This document shows, one piece after another, positions 51,451 to 62,765 of a stretch of DNA of 64,000 nt (its first letter is position 1; each line of letters starts with the position of its first letter). Where the stretch lies: contig NC_053112.1 of the NCBI RefSeq assembly GCF_010015445.1, positions 34,035,498 through 34,099,497 on the forward strand, read 5' to 3'. The translations under genes and the position numbers were made by a program. The notes below the pieces were generated by a model. The model had not been told where the DNA came from. It made no database searches and saw only the letters and a program-made list of their open reading frames with translations. The DNA is from Perca fluviatilis (Eukaryota > Chordata > Actinopteri > Perciformes > Percidae).

Positions 51451-51684
51451 GGGAGTTGAAGACGTCACAGCCCCTAGACCGAGAGGAGCAGGACAAGCAC
51501 AAGTTCAAAGTGCGGGCGGTGGACGGGGGAGGACGGTACTGCGAGGCTGACGTCCACATCACTGTTGAAGACGTCAACGACAACCCGCCTCAGTTCTCGT
51601 CCGATCCCTACACCATTACTGTCTTCGAGAACACAGAGACGGGCACTTACGTGGCAAAACTGCTGGCAAACGATATTGATACTG
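51451..51684 (+). CDS. fat1: fat1 exon 11 of window: cadherin repeat and linker
   Basis: Acceptor TCTGTCCCACCTTCAG; donor GTGAGT; phase 1 both sides. It reads GELKTSQPLDREEQDKHKFK, VRAVDGGGRYCEADVHI and the linker VEDVNDNPPQF, then the next repeat SSDPYTITVFENTETGTYV ending LLANDIDTG. GC content is clearly higher than in the giant exon. Confidence 0.95.
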
Positions 51685-54568
51685 GTGAGTTTATTCTCAG
51701 GCACAATATGGGTCCATTACCTGAAAAATCAAATGTACAACAAGGAAAGTGAATCCATTACCTACTACACTACAATGTTCGCTAAGCCCTGCCTTCTTAT
51801 GTACTGTCGCTACGCCTGTCGAGCTGTCTGTTCTCTCACAGCATTGTGGAAGGGCAGATTTTACAGACAAAATATTTTGTAATTTGTTTCAACAATGGGT
51901 CGTTGATTTCAGACAGTGGAAAATATAAGCAGGCTTCAAATTTCTAGCCAGCGGCCATGCATTTAAAATGACAATTCATCAAAGCGCTGGTCAGTGTTTG
52001 ACAGGCCTACGATGCCTAGTCACAGTTGCTGTGCCATGATTGGACAACTTTAAATATTAAAACTATTTTAGGCAAACCTTTGAAAGCTCTTGCTCTTCAC
52101 AAATGCCGCTACATCATGCTTAAATGCCAACAAAGACATTACTTCAGGTCACAAATGAAAATAAAAAGCACATGTGATTCAAAATGATTATAGACAGCAT
52201 GCATGTGCATCTTGGCTAAATGCTGACCCACAATGCACGGGCTATTATCTTTCCTTTATGCAAGAATTAGAAGGGAATACACATTAAGCTGGTACAAACA
52301 CGCAGGCCACATATTCATCTCCGGCATCTTTACCTTTCAGCAAGCATTGCCAACCACTGAGAGGCTCACATGTGGATAAGACTGAGAACTTAAAGCATGC
52401 AGTTAAACAGTCATTTAGGCTCCTTGAGACTTTATCCAAGAAACTATTGGACCTGCTGTTCCAGATTACACCTTTACTTTAGTGGAGCACAAACCATTCT
52501 GGCATGTTCACTGTCAGAGAATCAACGCCTTCTCTTTCTTTTTCTTTTTTCAGTCCCGTTTTTGGGTGGACTGACAGCTTGACAGTATGAAAGGGATGCT
52601 AGAATTGGATCCCTCAGAGCGGAACTTAAAATGGTGAATGGAAAGCGCTGGAATTAAGACGTTTCTTCCCTGAGGCTTTGCTTGCACACAATTTGCTTCA
52701 TTTTGAATATCAAGGATAAGGGTAGTTGAAGGAGGGGTGGAGAAAAAAAGGTGCTTCCTGCAGTTTAGCCTGGGGCAATAATTATTTAGAGTTACACTTT
52801 GTGAAGCAGATATGGATTTGATTAGTATTTCTCTCACGTGTGGATAGTTCTTTTTTGTGTGTCTGTCTAGTATTTTTTGATTTAGGTGCCAGATTAAAGC
52901 ACAACTGGCAGATCCCAAGCAACATGTAGAGTGTACAAGAAGAATTAGATGTTGTAGCTTTGACCCAGTTCACTCAGGCTACAGTCAACTGTCTTAGCAG
53001 GCAGCCATCAAATTGTGAAACATAATGTAACCCTCTTCCGAAGAGAAAAGAGTCGCTTCATCCATCCTCCATCGATAGTTGTCTCTGCATATCTCTGTGA
53101 GGACTCGTTCTTGGCCCCGGCTGCTGTGTGCCACTGCATCAATAATTTGGCTGCCCATTTGGCTGGAAGATGTTTGATACTTGCCCACATTTCTGCTTCT
53201 CAGTTCAGCCTGCTGTTACAATCTCGGAAAAGGCAGCACTTATCAGTGCGGGGTGGTTTTGAACCAGACAGACACACAGATCCAGACTGGTGGCCTTGAT
53301 CCGTGATAAACCAAAGTTATGCGATCACACATTCCTTCTATGATTCTGCTTTATCCTTTTATCACTCTGCCTGGACCCGAGTGTCCCTCCTGTGGAGGAA
53401 TTTAATCATTTTCTGCTTTGTCCGCCGTGGTGCTGCACCAGATTCATATATGTTCCTGACAATCTTGCCTTCAATACTGTAAAGAAAGATGTCTTAAAGT
53501 GCCATTTGTACTCAAAATGAAATCAGTCGGCATTGCTTCAAAGATCAGTGTGCAGTTAGCATGTTTGTTTTTAGCAATATCGTAGAGATTCACATGAATA
53601 AAAGGTGCTGAACATTGTCTTTAATATACTGCTGCAACTAAGATTTTTTTTATGAATCCGCTGATTATGTTCTTGATTAATAACTTATTTGCTTTATACA
53701 ATTAAAAAAAAAAATTGACAGCTCAGAGTAGTGTCTTTTTTTTAATTCAATCACAAACGATATTCAGTTTATTTACTATCATATATGGCAAATAAGTTGC
53801 AGAATAATGTTCTATCAATCGACTCATTCCAGCTCTACCTTAATATTAAACAGTCCAGTCATGGGACTGAGATGGGCATACAATCATAAACATACTTGTA
53901 TGCGGCAATACGGCCAATCAAGATTCAGCACAGATCACTTAACCACCAATAAGCAGTTGTCTCAAGGACGATCAGACCAGATAAAAGTGATGGGAAACCA
54001 TATAAGCAGGGCTCCTCGTGGTAGTCTCTCCAGCACAATAATGACATTCCCACGGAGGACGGGGGCACTTACCTGATAAATGGGAATATAATAGCGTATT
54101 CCAAATGGGGGCCACCTGCAGAAAGGCATTATGATTATTATTGTGATCCGTCTCTGTCTCGTTGCTGGGAGCGTCTTGCTAGTGGGAGGACATGAGTTAT
54201 GAGGATGGCATGGATTAGACGTTTACAGCTCCTGTTTTTCAGAGGCTGTGTGAAAGATGCATGTGTCGGAATGAGAATAGAGGGCGACGATTTTAATCAT
54301 TCAAGAATCAATACATCAATATAAGAATCAATATGCTTGTTACGCCCTGTACTTACCAGTGTATTTCTGTTGATGTGGCTATTTATCTTATTGGTGAAGA
54401 TAACATTTTACTCAGCAGTTTAATCGCTGCGATGTGGGGTACAGGGACAGGGTGTAAACGGAGAGGTATCACATGTTAACGAACTAGTATGATTGTCTAA
54501 AATACAAAAATTGGATTCACGTTGTAAAAAAAAACAAACATGAATTGTCCTTTTTTCTGTCATCCCAG
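51685..54568 (+). other. Intron, 2.9 kb
   Basis: A fragment of the YAGGGCTG MITE family appears near 53635-53700 (CTGCAACTAAGATTTTTTTT, GATTATGTTCTTGATTAATA). The rest has no recognisable feature. Confidence 0.7.
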
Positions 54569-54955
54569 GTCTTAACAGCGACATCCTCTACTCATTGGGC
54601 GATTCTGCTGATGGATTTTTCTCGATTGACGAGCACACAGGTGTTATTAGCCTGGAACGCCCCCTAGACCGCGAGGTGCAGTCGACATATGAGCTGAAGG
54701 CCCGCGCCAGTGACCAGGGCTCCCCGCGGCTCTCCTCCCTTTGCCAGGTGGTGATCTCCGTCCTGGACATTAACGACAATCCCCCGGTGTTTGAGCACCG
54801 CGAATACACGGCTACGCTGTCTGAGGATGTGGCGGTGGGCACACAGGTGCTCAGAGTGCAGGCCGCCAGCCGGGACATGGAGGCTAACGGAGAGATCTCT
54901 TACAGCATCATCAGTGGGAATGAGCACGGCATGTTCAGCGTGGACCCCCGCACTG
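54569..54955 (+). CDS. fat1: fat1 exon 12 of window: cadherin repeat, linker, repeat
   Basis: Acceptor TTTTCTGTCATCCCAG; donor GTATGT; phase 1 both sides, 128 full codons. It reads GLNSDILYSLGDSADGFF, PLDREVQSTYELKARASDQG and the linker VLDINDNPPVFEHREY, then SEDVAVGTQVLRVQAASRD, EISYSIISGNEHGMFSVDP and RTG. FEHREY and AASRD in place of the usual DAD motif match FAT1. Confidence 0.95.
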
Positions 54956-56905
54956 GTATGTGGTAGCATGAAATAGATGACTTTTTCTTTTTTATATTCT
55001 TCTAAGTCAGCTTTTAATGTGCTCTTAGCTTTCTCCCTAATGACGGTGTAAACTTTAGTATTACTGCAAGGTCTTTCCTGACTCAGAAAGAGCCTTTGGG
55101 GGGGGGGTGACTATGCGACACCAAGCATGATCGGTTTGCGTACAGTAAAGGTAGTGAGTCTGTGTTACCTTATTTGACAGAAATCAGTGCATGTGCCTGT
55201 CATTTTTGACAATTTGATAAACAAAACTGTCTGTTTTGCTTAAGTATATGAAACCCCAGTTAACAAAATTGCTTAAAAAATAATATTAATATTTAAATAC
55301 TACTGGTGAAATCATCGGGAGAGTCCCACACAGCCTGACTCTGGGCGGTAAAACTGAGATTTGCGCTCCTATTCAAGATTATGTTTTGCTTGTTCAACAG
55401 TTGTTTGAGAATTTGAAGAGTTTTTTCTCTCTCAATTCTTATCATTTTCCCACTGGTGATTTTCCTTTGGTGCTGGCTAAAACCTCTTTGCGTGGGGGGG
55501 GTGCCACGTAGGAAAGCTTTTTTGCACACCTCTTTTGTCGGGCAGGTGCGTAGGATAAGATCAAAAGTAGCAGATCAAAATTTTTTGAGAAAATCCTGCA
55601 CACTGACCAGTACGCAAGCAATAATTTATTTCTAAGAAAAATAAAACGTTTCGGTCTCAGACCTTCTTCAGGTGGGGGGGGGTGCCAAAACTTCCTCTAT
55701 GCAGGAAAAACCCTGGTTACTTCCAAACAAATATTGAATTAAAAGAAAAAACTTTGATAAGTTTACCAAATGAAATTATATTTTTAGTGTCACCAGCGGG
55801 GTTAAAGGTACGTTGTGCAGTCTTTGACCAGTGGTAGCACTGTGGAGCAGTGTTTTTCACAAGAGGATTCATGTTTTCTTTACATGGCGTACACACACAC
55901 ACAAGGAAGCACATTCCTGCTCAGGTTCCACACTATTGCACTGATCAACAGTTGGTGTCGGCAGCATGCAAAGAAGCACAGAAATGAGCAAACAAAGGTA
56001 ATGAAGAAGAAGACTGCTAGCAAGCAAACATGAATGTAAACAATGCGCAACTAAGCTATGAACAAAAATCTGCTCTTTGCAAGATTTTCAGGAGGAAGGA
56101 AACATGTTCGTCAGGTTTGTTGTGCTTCAAGAATATACACAACACAGGGCATTTTGTTTACAAAAAAGTCCACAGGGCACAGGGAGTTAAACATTAAGCA
56201 CTTCATCGCCCACGCAGTCTAATTGTTGTTGAGTCTACACAGTCTGCATTCCTGTCGTAACATTACCATGGTATCATGCTAAATTGCTGTGGGGACAAAC
56301 AACCCAAAAATTGCAGTGTCATTTAGCAATCCCAAACACCTCATCTTGCACGTAAATATTTACAAAACATTTGCAAATTAAACTGCAAACAGTTTTCAAC
56401 CGTAACTGAATTTCACTTGAATTTCCGGCTGAACTGTGATTGGCTAGCTTCCCCCGCTGCAACACGACACCAAAGAAGAAGAAAAAAACTAGGATACCTT
56501 TCTGTTGTCTCGATGCAAGTTAGAGCAGCTGAGCCAAGCAAAACTTTTGAATTTCGAATGAGAGTCAATTGCGGATGCCGAATTTGACTCTTGGTTTGCG
56601 GTGCATTTCAGCTGGAAATGTTTGCATGTAGAGTTCAAAATTAGTTTATTAGGATAAACCCCTTGAGATGTATCATCTTGTTTTCGAGGGGGGTCCCTTT
56701 GTTAGAAATCAGTTGACAAAAGTTATGGTAGCAGCAAAAGAAGGAATGACTCATGAATGATTTGGCGCACTGTGGTATCGTAGGGATTTAAAAAAAATAT
56801 ATATTTAAATAAGATATTGGTATTGAAGTGTGAGTTATTGTGACATGACAGCAGGTCTGCCTCCCTACCTACCACTCTGACTTTCTGTTGTCCCTTTGTC
56901 CTCAG
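54956..56905 (+). other. Intron, 1.95 kb
   Basis: Contains the minus-strand hammerhead-like repeat fragment at about 55540-55690. G runs at 55093-55109, 55493-55502 and 55672-55683 are otherwise unexplained. Confidence 0.75.
55540..55690 (-). repeat. Retroelement-like fragment with degenerate hammerhead-type core
   Basis: Read on the minus strand, about 55673-55649 gives CCTGAAGAAGGTCTGAGACC followed by GAAACG. The CTGANGA box, a GGTC/GACC stem and GAAAC follow the hammerhead ribozyme core order, with A in place of the invariant U. Hammerhead motifs are known in Penelope-like retroelements, and this phrase is common in fish repeats. Further on the same strand: TTGCTTGCGTACTGGTCAGT and GTGTGCAGGATTTTCTC. 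No reverse transcriptase is present. Self-cleavage is improbable with this substitution. Confidence 0.45.
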
Positions 56906-57120
56906 GTGACATCTTTGTGATTGAGGGGTTGGACTACGAGGTCTCCCATGAATACTACATCACCTTAGAGGCTACAGATGGTGGCTCGCCACCGCTCAGC
57001 GACATGGCCACTGTGAACATCAACCTGACTGATGTCAACGACAACAGACCTGTCTTCAGCCAGGACATCTACACAGCCGTCGTCAGCGAGGACACGGAGC
57101 TGGGGAAGACTGTGATGGTG
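56906..57120 (+). CDS. fat1: fat1 exon 13 of window: cadherin repeat and linker
   Basis: Acceptor CCCTTTGTCCTCAG; donor GTAAGA; phase 1 in, phase 0 out. It reads GDIFVIEGLDYEVSHEYYI, LEATDGGSPPLSDMATVNI and the linker LTDVNDNRPVFSQDIY, ending VVSEDTELGKTVMV. Confidence 0.95.
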
Positions 57121-57752
57121 GTAAGAACATACACGCTATGCTATCTTCAGGGACATGTTTGAATACAATGGTTGCTTGTTGTGGGGCAGTAACCCGTAAT
57201 TACTGTAAAGCTGCATGCTGGGTGAAAGACATTTTCCTTCTCTCTCTCTTTTTACTTCTTCCTCTATTTAGATCTGTCAGTTTGTTTACCCTCTCATCGT
57301 CTATTTCTCCCTCACAGCCTTTTTTCCTCTCTGCCCATTACTCACTGCATACACTATCTCATATCTGCACCTGTGGCAAATCACCATCTGGCGGAACAGC
57401 TAAATTAGGACCGATGCTCTTCATGCTCAATGCACCGCTGTTCTCATGCATTATCTGACACACATGCTCAAACAGTTTAATTGAAAGGCATTTGACTCAT
57501 TAAGCCCCTATCCTAGATAAGGCTTTCTCTACCTATTTCTGTCTACCCCCGCAGCCCACCTCTCCTCCCTCCCCTAGTAAAGGACCTCTGCTTGTGGCCA
57601 TTTATCTGTGTGTCCAATGTACCTGAATATAAATTATCCATCAGAAAATTAGATGTTAATACTTGCCGTTGTCTCATACTTGTAAATCTTCACTGTCTGC
57701 TAAATTTCCCCGGGGGATCCCTTTCAATAAGTGACGGTTGGTGGCTTTTAAG

Positions 57753-57754
<2 letters not shown>

Positions 57755-57847
<93 letters not shown>
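57755..57847. repeat. (TG)n microsatellite, 93 bp
   Basis: About 46 uninterrupted TG units. Confidence 0.97.
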
Positions 57848-57848
<1 letters not shown>

Positions 57849-57902
57849 CCTGTAGGTTTTTTGGAGGAGGGTGCTCAGGAGAAAAGATAGGTTGTATGCA
57901 TC

Positions 57903-58010
57903 TAGGGCTGCAGCTTTCAATTATTTTAGTTGTCGAGTCTTCTACCGATTATTACATTGATTAATTGAAAAATCGGATAAGACTTACTTACTAAAAAACA
58001 ATGGTAATTA
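57903..58010. mobile_element. hAT-like MITE fragment, left end
   Basis: TAGGGCTGCAGCTTTCAATT, TTAGTTGTCGAGTCTTCTAC and CGATTATTACATTGATTAAT match the left end of a common fish hAT-type MITE. No right end was found. Confidence 0.5.
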
Positions 58011-58360
58011 GTGGTTCGTTCAGCTGAACATACAATAGGTGGTGCCCTAACCCGCCAAAAGGACATTCACACTTGGCGATGCAAGAAAAAGGCTAGGAAA
58101 ATTATTAAAGATCCATACACTTTAAACAATTGAAGAGCACAGACCAAAACACAAATGCAGAAATCACTCTCTTCTTCTAAATGTGGCAGATAATTGTGTG
58201 TTCATGTAGGAACCCATCGGTCATAGTAAGAACCTTCAGGAAACAGGTTTTTACAGCCTTTACGCATATTAACATATAATATGCAAAGGCGTTAAATTGT
58301 CATTTGAATATTCAAGGATGGTTGAGTGATCGTTGTTTTGATTGTTTGATTGATCCAAAG

Positions 58361-58498
58361 GTGATGGCTGAGGATCTTGACGGGCCGTCTTACGATCACG
58401 TGCGGTACTCCATCGTGGACGGGAACCAAGGCAGCCCCTTCACCATCGATCCGGTCCGAGGAGAGCTGAGAGTTGCTCGCCAGCTGGACAGAGAGAGA
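58361..58498 (+). CDS. fat1: fat1 exon 14 of window: cadherin repeat first half
   Basis: 46 codons, phase 0 both sides; donor GTAAGA. It reads VMAEDLDGPSYDHVRYSIVD, GNQGSPFTIDPVRGELRV and ARQLDRER. The acceptor TGATTGATCCAAAG has a poor polypyrimidine tract. It is chosen because it keeps frame and gives TVMV|VMAEDLDG, which aligns residue for residue with FAT1. The donor lies inside a purine run (GAGAGAGAGTAAGAG). Confidence 0.92.
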
Positions 58499-58696
58499 GT
58501 AAGAGAAACAGCAGATACAATGCTGACTGTACACACAGAGTTTAATCCACCGAGGAACCAATTGCACTCTGTGCAGAATCCAATCAGAGTCATGTCAGGC
58601 CTAATAGGGAAGCCTGTTTACTGAGCTCCACTGTGTTGTTATTGCTTACAAAAGCAGCTTTGCATGTATGGTGATTCTCTCCCCCGCTTTTCTCAG

Positions 58697-58840
58697 ACTT
58701 CAGGGTACACTCTGATGGTGGTAGCCTCAGACAACGGGCTGCCCGCTCTTTCCAGCAGCGCCATGATCAACATAGACATCTCAGACGTCAATGACAACCC
58801 GCCGCTTTTCTCCCAGGCCAACTACAGCCTCATCATCCAG
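58697..58840 (+). CDS. fat1: fat1 exon 15 of window: cadherin repeat second half and linker
   Basis: Acceptor CCGCTTTTCTCAG; donor GTGAGA; 48 codons, phase 0 both sides. It reads TSGYTLMVVASDNGLPALSS and the linker ISDVNDNPPLFSQANYSLII, then Q. It is separated by 198 bp of intron from the first half of the repeat. Confidence 0.95.
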
Positions 58841-60282
58841 GTGAGAGGGGGGAAAGGGGTCAGTATGGAGGGCTGATTAGAAGTAGAGAGGATGAGAATG
58901 AGGTTGATGGAAAGAGAAAGGGACGTGCAGGGGGCATTGCAGTGGACACAGAGAGAGGGATTAACAGGGAGGAGGAATAATGGGAGACTATGCAACTAGA
59001 ATGTCAAGAAGCAAGTAGGAGGCTGGAGCAAGAACAGAGGTAAGGACAGGGGAGAAAGGAGGGGGCAGTGGGGGGGGGGATTAAAAGACAGAGGCTGCAT
59101 CTTAAGTATGAGAATTCACATAAGGGATGGAAGGAAAAGGCTGCGAGGCAGGAGTGAGGAAGAGTGGGAATGTGCAAGATACAGAGCTGATAATGGGTGG
59201 TTGGCTGGAGTGGAGGGAAAATGTGCGAAAATGAGAAGAATGAAATGCATCTGTATTCCAGTTTTAGGAGAAATCGAAAGATAATACTTTCAAAGTTAGG
59301 ACGGAAGATGATTTGTTTCCAATTTTCCTGTCTGTTTAGAAAAGTGAAAAAGCAATTTAAAAGATACTTTGAGGAGACGGCGCACACATTGTACACAGCT
59401 CAAGCACTTCAGGATGAAAGATTGTTTTGCCTCCGACAAAATCCTGACTGGCTTTATTTTACTTCCTATGGTTCCTTGATCAAAGTTAGGCACAAAATCA
59501 CACTAAAACAGAAGAAGAAAGAAACACAGGGTGTACACACTGTACCCATCGCTGGGACTCATCAGAAGTATGGTGGATGAGCCGTTAGACAAGCACAGCT
59601 GACAAATACCAGCACCAGTAGAAGAAGATTAAGTCATCAACTCAAATCTTTAAAGCGGTCATAATCCGTATTTTTATATTAGCAATGGATTGAAATTCTG
59701 GGATTGTTCAGGTGCAGTTGGAAATTCCACCGGATGCCCCTCATTTCGGCCAGATGTCGAATGGTTAACTGCTCCTCAGATCTCTGCAGGGTAAATCCAG
59801 ACAACTAGCTAGACCATCTGTCCAATCTGAGTTTTCTGTTGCACGACTAAAACAACTTTTGAACGTACATTTTCCAACAAAACCAGTTCCTTCCCGAGGC
59901 TATTTTGCAGAGGCACCGTTGGTCCGCCCGCCCAAGACGATTGTGATTGGTTTAAAGAAATGCTAATAAACCAGAGCACGTTATTCTCCCATCCCGGAAT
60001 GCTGTGTGGACTAGCCAGACCCTCCTCCGCAGCGCTGTTGAGGAAGGTCTGGCAATGCGAGACTTAGACTTGAAATAAATAGGAAAGCTTTGGTTTTTCC
60101 ATTTTCCGCTCTTGTTTAGTTTCAGCACCGTTCAAATTTCTCTTACGTCAGCAATGTTCTGTGGGTGCATATCTTACCTTCTGAAAAACATTACATTGTC
60201 AAACATTACAGAGCTGAAGAGCATGCGGAGAACCACCTCCTCTCTTCACGAATATTTACAATGCCTCTCTTGTATCCCGCAG
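58841..60282 (+). other. Intron, 1.4 kb
   Basis: The first 350 bp are strongly purine-rich (GGAGGA/GAGAGA words). A teleost repeat occupies about 59700-60070. Open frames here have no recognisable domain. Confidence 0.8.
59700..60070. repeat. Common teleost interspersed repeat, unclassified
   Basis: Carries CAGACAACTAGCTAGACCAT, GAGTTTTCTGTTGCACGACT, CTTCCCGAGGCTATTTTGC, AGACGATTGTGATTGGTTTA, CTAGCCAGACCCTCCTCCGC and GGTCTGGCAATGCGAGACTT. I recognise this word set as a repeat present many times in percomorph genomes. The ends CAGACAACTAG and CTGGCAATGCGAG are not clear inverted repeats, so the class is open. Confidence 0.6.
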
Positions 60283-60480
60283 GAGAATCGACCAAAAGGC
60301 ACAAGTGTTCTTCAGCTCATCGTAACGGATCGGGACGCTTCCCACAACGGCCCACCATTCACCTTTGCCATCGTGGATGGGAACGAGGGCGATGCTTTCC
60401 ACATCAATCAGCAGGGAGCTCTTGTGGCCGTGGGGGCGCTGAATAGGAAAAGTAAAGAACACTACCTACTTCAAGCTCAG
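60283..60480 (+). CDS. fat1: fat1 exon 16 of window: penultimate-repeat region
   Basis: Acceptor CTCTTGTATCCCGCAG; donor GTGAGT; 66 codons, phase 0 both sides. It reads ENRPKGTSVLQLIVTDRDAS, HNGPPFTFAIVDGNEGDAFH and GALNRKSKEHYLLQAQ. The open frame extends upstream to 60112, but that part is intronic and unlike a cadherin. Confidence 0.95.
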
Positions 60481-61140
60481 GTGAGTCACAGCACCGATGA
60501 GAAACCACAGTTGAGAGGTTGTATTGATTTAACCGTCAAGCCACAGCAACCTGATCTATTTGTCTTCCCTCTTTTCCCTCTCTGTACCTTTTCTCTGTCA
60601 TGCTCACTCTAGTCCGTTCCCCAGTCAATGTTTGTGTCTCCATGTTTTTAACCTTTTGAAAATGTATACGATGTAAAGCTTTTCACCATGCTGAATTGAA
60701 ATAGACATACAATAAAGCTGCTGCATCAGAGTGCATCTCACAGGAGAATCATAAATCAAAGACTGCTTTGAGTTGGCACGGTCACGTGTGTTGCTGGGTG
60801 TTGATGTGTCAGGAAAGAACAGGGGAAAGAAACGAGTGGGCAGATGGAATACGAAATGTAAGTGTGATGTCTTGTTACGTGAGATGCACACTCAGATTTG
60901 AGTCACATTATGTTGTTTTTTTTTCTTGCAGAACACATGACCATGCCTGTGAATGTTAAAATGCATGATCTGTAGCTGATTTGTTGGCTTTAATATCTGG
61001 TGCACCTACAGTATGTCGATGCCGTCGACCTAGGGATATCAGCGAAAGAGCTTGATTGCCCTCTGCTGTTTGAAAAATAAAGCTTGCAGATCTGAACTTA
61101 ACAGTGCACATTATTTCCTCTTCTCATTCCTCATGCTCAG
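60481..61140 (+). other. Intron, 660 bp
   Basis: No repeat or other feature is recognised. Confidence 0.85.
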
Positions 61141-61737
61141 GTGTCAGACGGTGGCAGACCTCAGCTCTTTTCCACCGCCTTCATCAGCGTACGCATCATC
61201 GAGGAGAGTGTCTACCCCCCTGCCATCCTTCCGCTGGACATCTTTGTGACAACCGCTGGCGATGAATACCCCGGTGGTGTCCTGGGCAAGATCCACGCCA
61301 CCGACCAAGACGTCTACGACACTCTCACCTACAGCCTCGCCCCCTCTTCCTCCTCCCCCTCAGACGAGAGCGGCGCCTTGTTTTCAGTCTCCGCCTCCGA
61401 CGGTAAAGTCATCGCCCTACGACCACTCGACGTGGGCCACTACCCTCTCAACGTGACGGTGACCGACGGGCGCTTCACCACGGCGGCCGACGTCACCGTG
61501 CACATTAGGCAGGCAACGCGTCAGGCTCTGGACAACTCTATCGCGGTGCGCTTTGCAAACATTGCCCCCGAGGAGTTCATCGGGGATTACTGGCGCAACT
61601 TCCAGCGGGCACTGAGGAACATCGCTGGAGTCAGGAGGAGTGAAGTCCAGTTAGTGAGCCTGCAGCCTTCAGAGCAAGGAGATCTGGATGTGCTGTTGGC
61701 TCTAGAGAGATCTGGCAGCCCCTACCAATCTCAGGAG
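61141..61737 (+). CDS. fat1: fat1 exon 17 of window: last cadherin repeat and juxta-domain
   Basis: Acceptor CCTCATGCTCAG; donor GTGAGA; 199 codons, phase 0 both sides. It reads VSDGGRPQLFSTAFISVRII, a junction without a calcium motif (EESVYPPAILPLDIF), then the final cadherin repeat (GKIHATDQDVYDTLTYSL). The region IAVRFANIAPEEFIGDYWRN and FQRALRNIAGVRRSEVQL begins the conserved non-cadherin segment before the EGF/LamG part. A Ser/Pro stretch (APSSSSPSDESG) lengthens one loop relative to FAT1 as I recall it. Confidence 0.96.
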
Positions 61738-61802
61738 GTGAGAACAGCCACGATTACTTTTTTTATGGTTCTACATGTTCATTTGTAGCTACTGGTACCA
61801 AA

Positions 61803-62222
61803 CAGGGGTGGGACGTATTATCGATACGGCAATATATCGTTGTTCTTTTCCGTGTGATACAGAATCGATATGCTGCTGCAAAATATCGATATTTTGATTT
61901 CATAAAATAAGGCGCTCTGAATAGATTTCCCTTCTCCCAGCGTCGCTACTTAGTGGCTCCTCAAGGTAGCGCTCAACACATGAATGAGGGAAACTTAAAC
62001 ATAATTTAATTGTGCTTTTTATCTAACAGTTTGCACTTGCAGTGAATAAAGAAAGAAAGCCTGTACTTAACCTTTTTTACAGACATTTTTGTATTCATAG
62101 ACCGATTGTCTAGCAATTTATTGATTATCGCAGAATGGCTGTGTGGTGACATCATCGGTATCGTGAGCCATGTATTGTGTATCATATCGTATCATGAGGT
62201 ACCCTGTGATTTCCCACCCCTA
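61803..62222. mobile_element. hAT-type element with perfect 8-bp target duplication
   Basis: The left end is CAGGGGTGGGACGTATTATC and the right end, reverse-complemented, is TAGGGGTGGGAAATCACAGG. Identical octamers GTACCAAA flank it at 61795-61802 and 62223-62230. Subterminal ATCGATA and ATATCG words occur in both orientations. At 420 bp it has no transposase. The intact duplication suggests a comparatively recent insertion. Confidence 0.92.
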
Positions 62223-62261
62223 GTACCAAACTTGTACATAACAGTGTTATTTTTGTTGTTG

Positions 62262-62445
62262 GGCTGCAACTAACAATCATCAATCAATTCATTATTTAGT
62301 CTATAAAGTGTTATGAATTTGTGAAAACTGTTGCAATGTCATCATTTCCAAGAGCCCAAGGGGATGTCTTCAAATGACTTATTTTGCCAGACCAACAGTC
62401 CAAAACCCAAAGCTATTCAGTTTGCGATGACATAAAAGCTGATGT
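62262..62445 (+). repeat. YAGGGCTG-family MITE fragment near the splice acceptor
   Basis: GGGCTGCAACTAACAATCAT, TTATTTAGTCTATAAAGTGT, AGAGCCCAAGGGGATGTCTT, GACCAACAGTCCAAAACCCA and AGCTATTCAGTTTGCGATGA follow the left half of the common fish MITE. The right half is missing, replaced by the exon boundary. Confidence 0.6.
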
Positions 62446-62459
62446 TCGTTTGTCTTCAG

Positions 62460-62682
62460 GTCGTTTTCCGTAAGCTGAACTCCTCTGCGGCTGTGATCGA
62501 GGAGATGACGGGGGTTCGGATCGTGCGGGTGGTGCAGAAGCTGTGTGCGGGTCTGCACTGCCCGTTAAGCTTCTGCGATGAGGTCATCTCCCTGGACAAG
62601 GCCGCCATGTCCACTTACAGCACGGCTCGCCTCAGCTTTGTTACCCCACGACACCTGAGAACTGCCACCTGCCAGTGTGAAG
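62460..62682 (+). CDS. fat1: fat1 exon 18 of window: juxtamembrane-side conserved segment
   Basis: Acceptor TTCGTTTGTCTTCAG; donor GTATAC; 74 codons plus one base. It reads VVFRKLNSSAAVIEEMTGVR, KLCAGLHCPLSFCDEVISLD and STARLSFVTPRHLRTATCQ, then CE with a split Gly. This Cys-containing segment between the last cadherin repeat and the first EGF module is highly characteristic of FAT1. Confidence 0.96.
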
Positions 62683-62765
62683 GTATACACACGCACACAC
62701 ACACGCACGCACATTTACTGTCTGTGAGAAACTCCCATTCTAAGTGGAAGTATGTTGGCATTTAG

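Larger units (their letters stand above)
57121..58360 (+). other. Intron, 1.24 kb
   Basis: Holds the 93-bp (TG)n array (57755-57847) and the start of a YAGGGCTG-family fragment at 57903 (TAGGGCTGCAGCTTTCAATT). Nothing else is recognised. Confidence 0.8.
61738..62459 (+). other. Intron, 722 bp, mostly transposon
   Basis: A complete hAT-type element (61803-62222) and a truncated YAGGGCTG-family repeat (62262-62445) fill most of the intron, the second reaching to within about 15 bp of the acceptor. Confidence 0.85.

Noticed and set aside
60112..60282. Upstream part of the open frame containing exon 16
   Set aside because: Unlike a cadherin and preceded by no acceptor; a clear pyrimidine tract and AG lie at 60281-60282.
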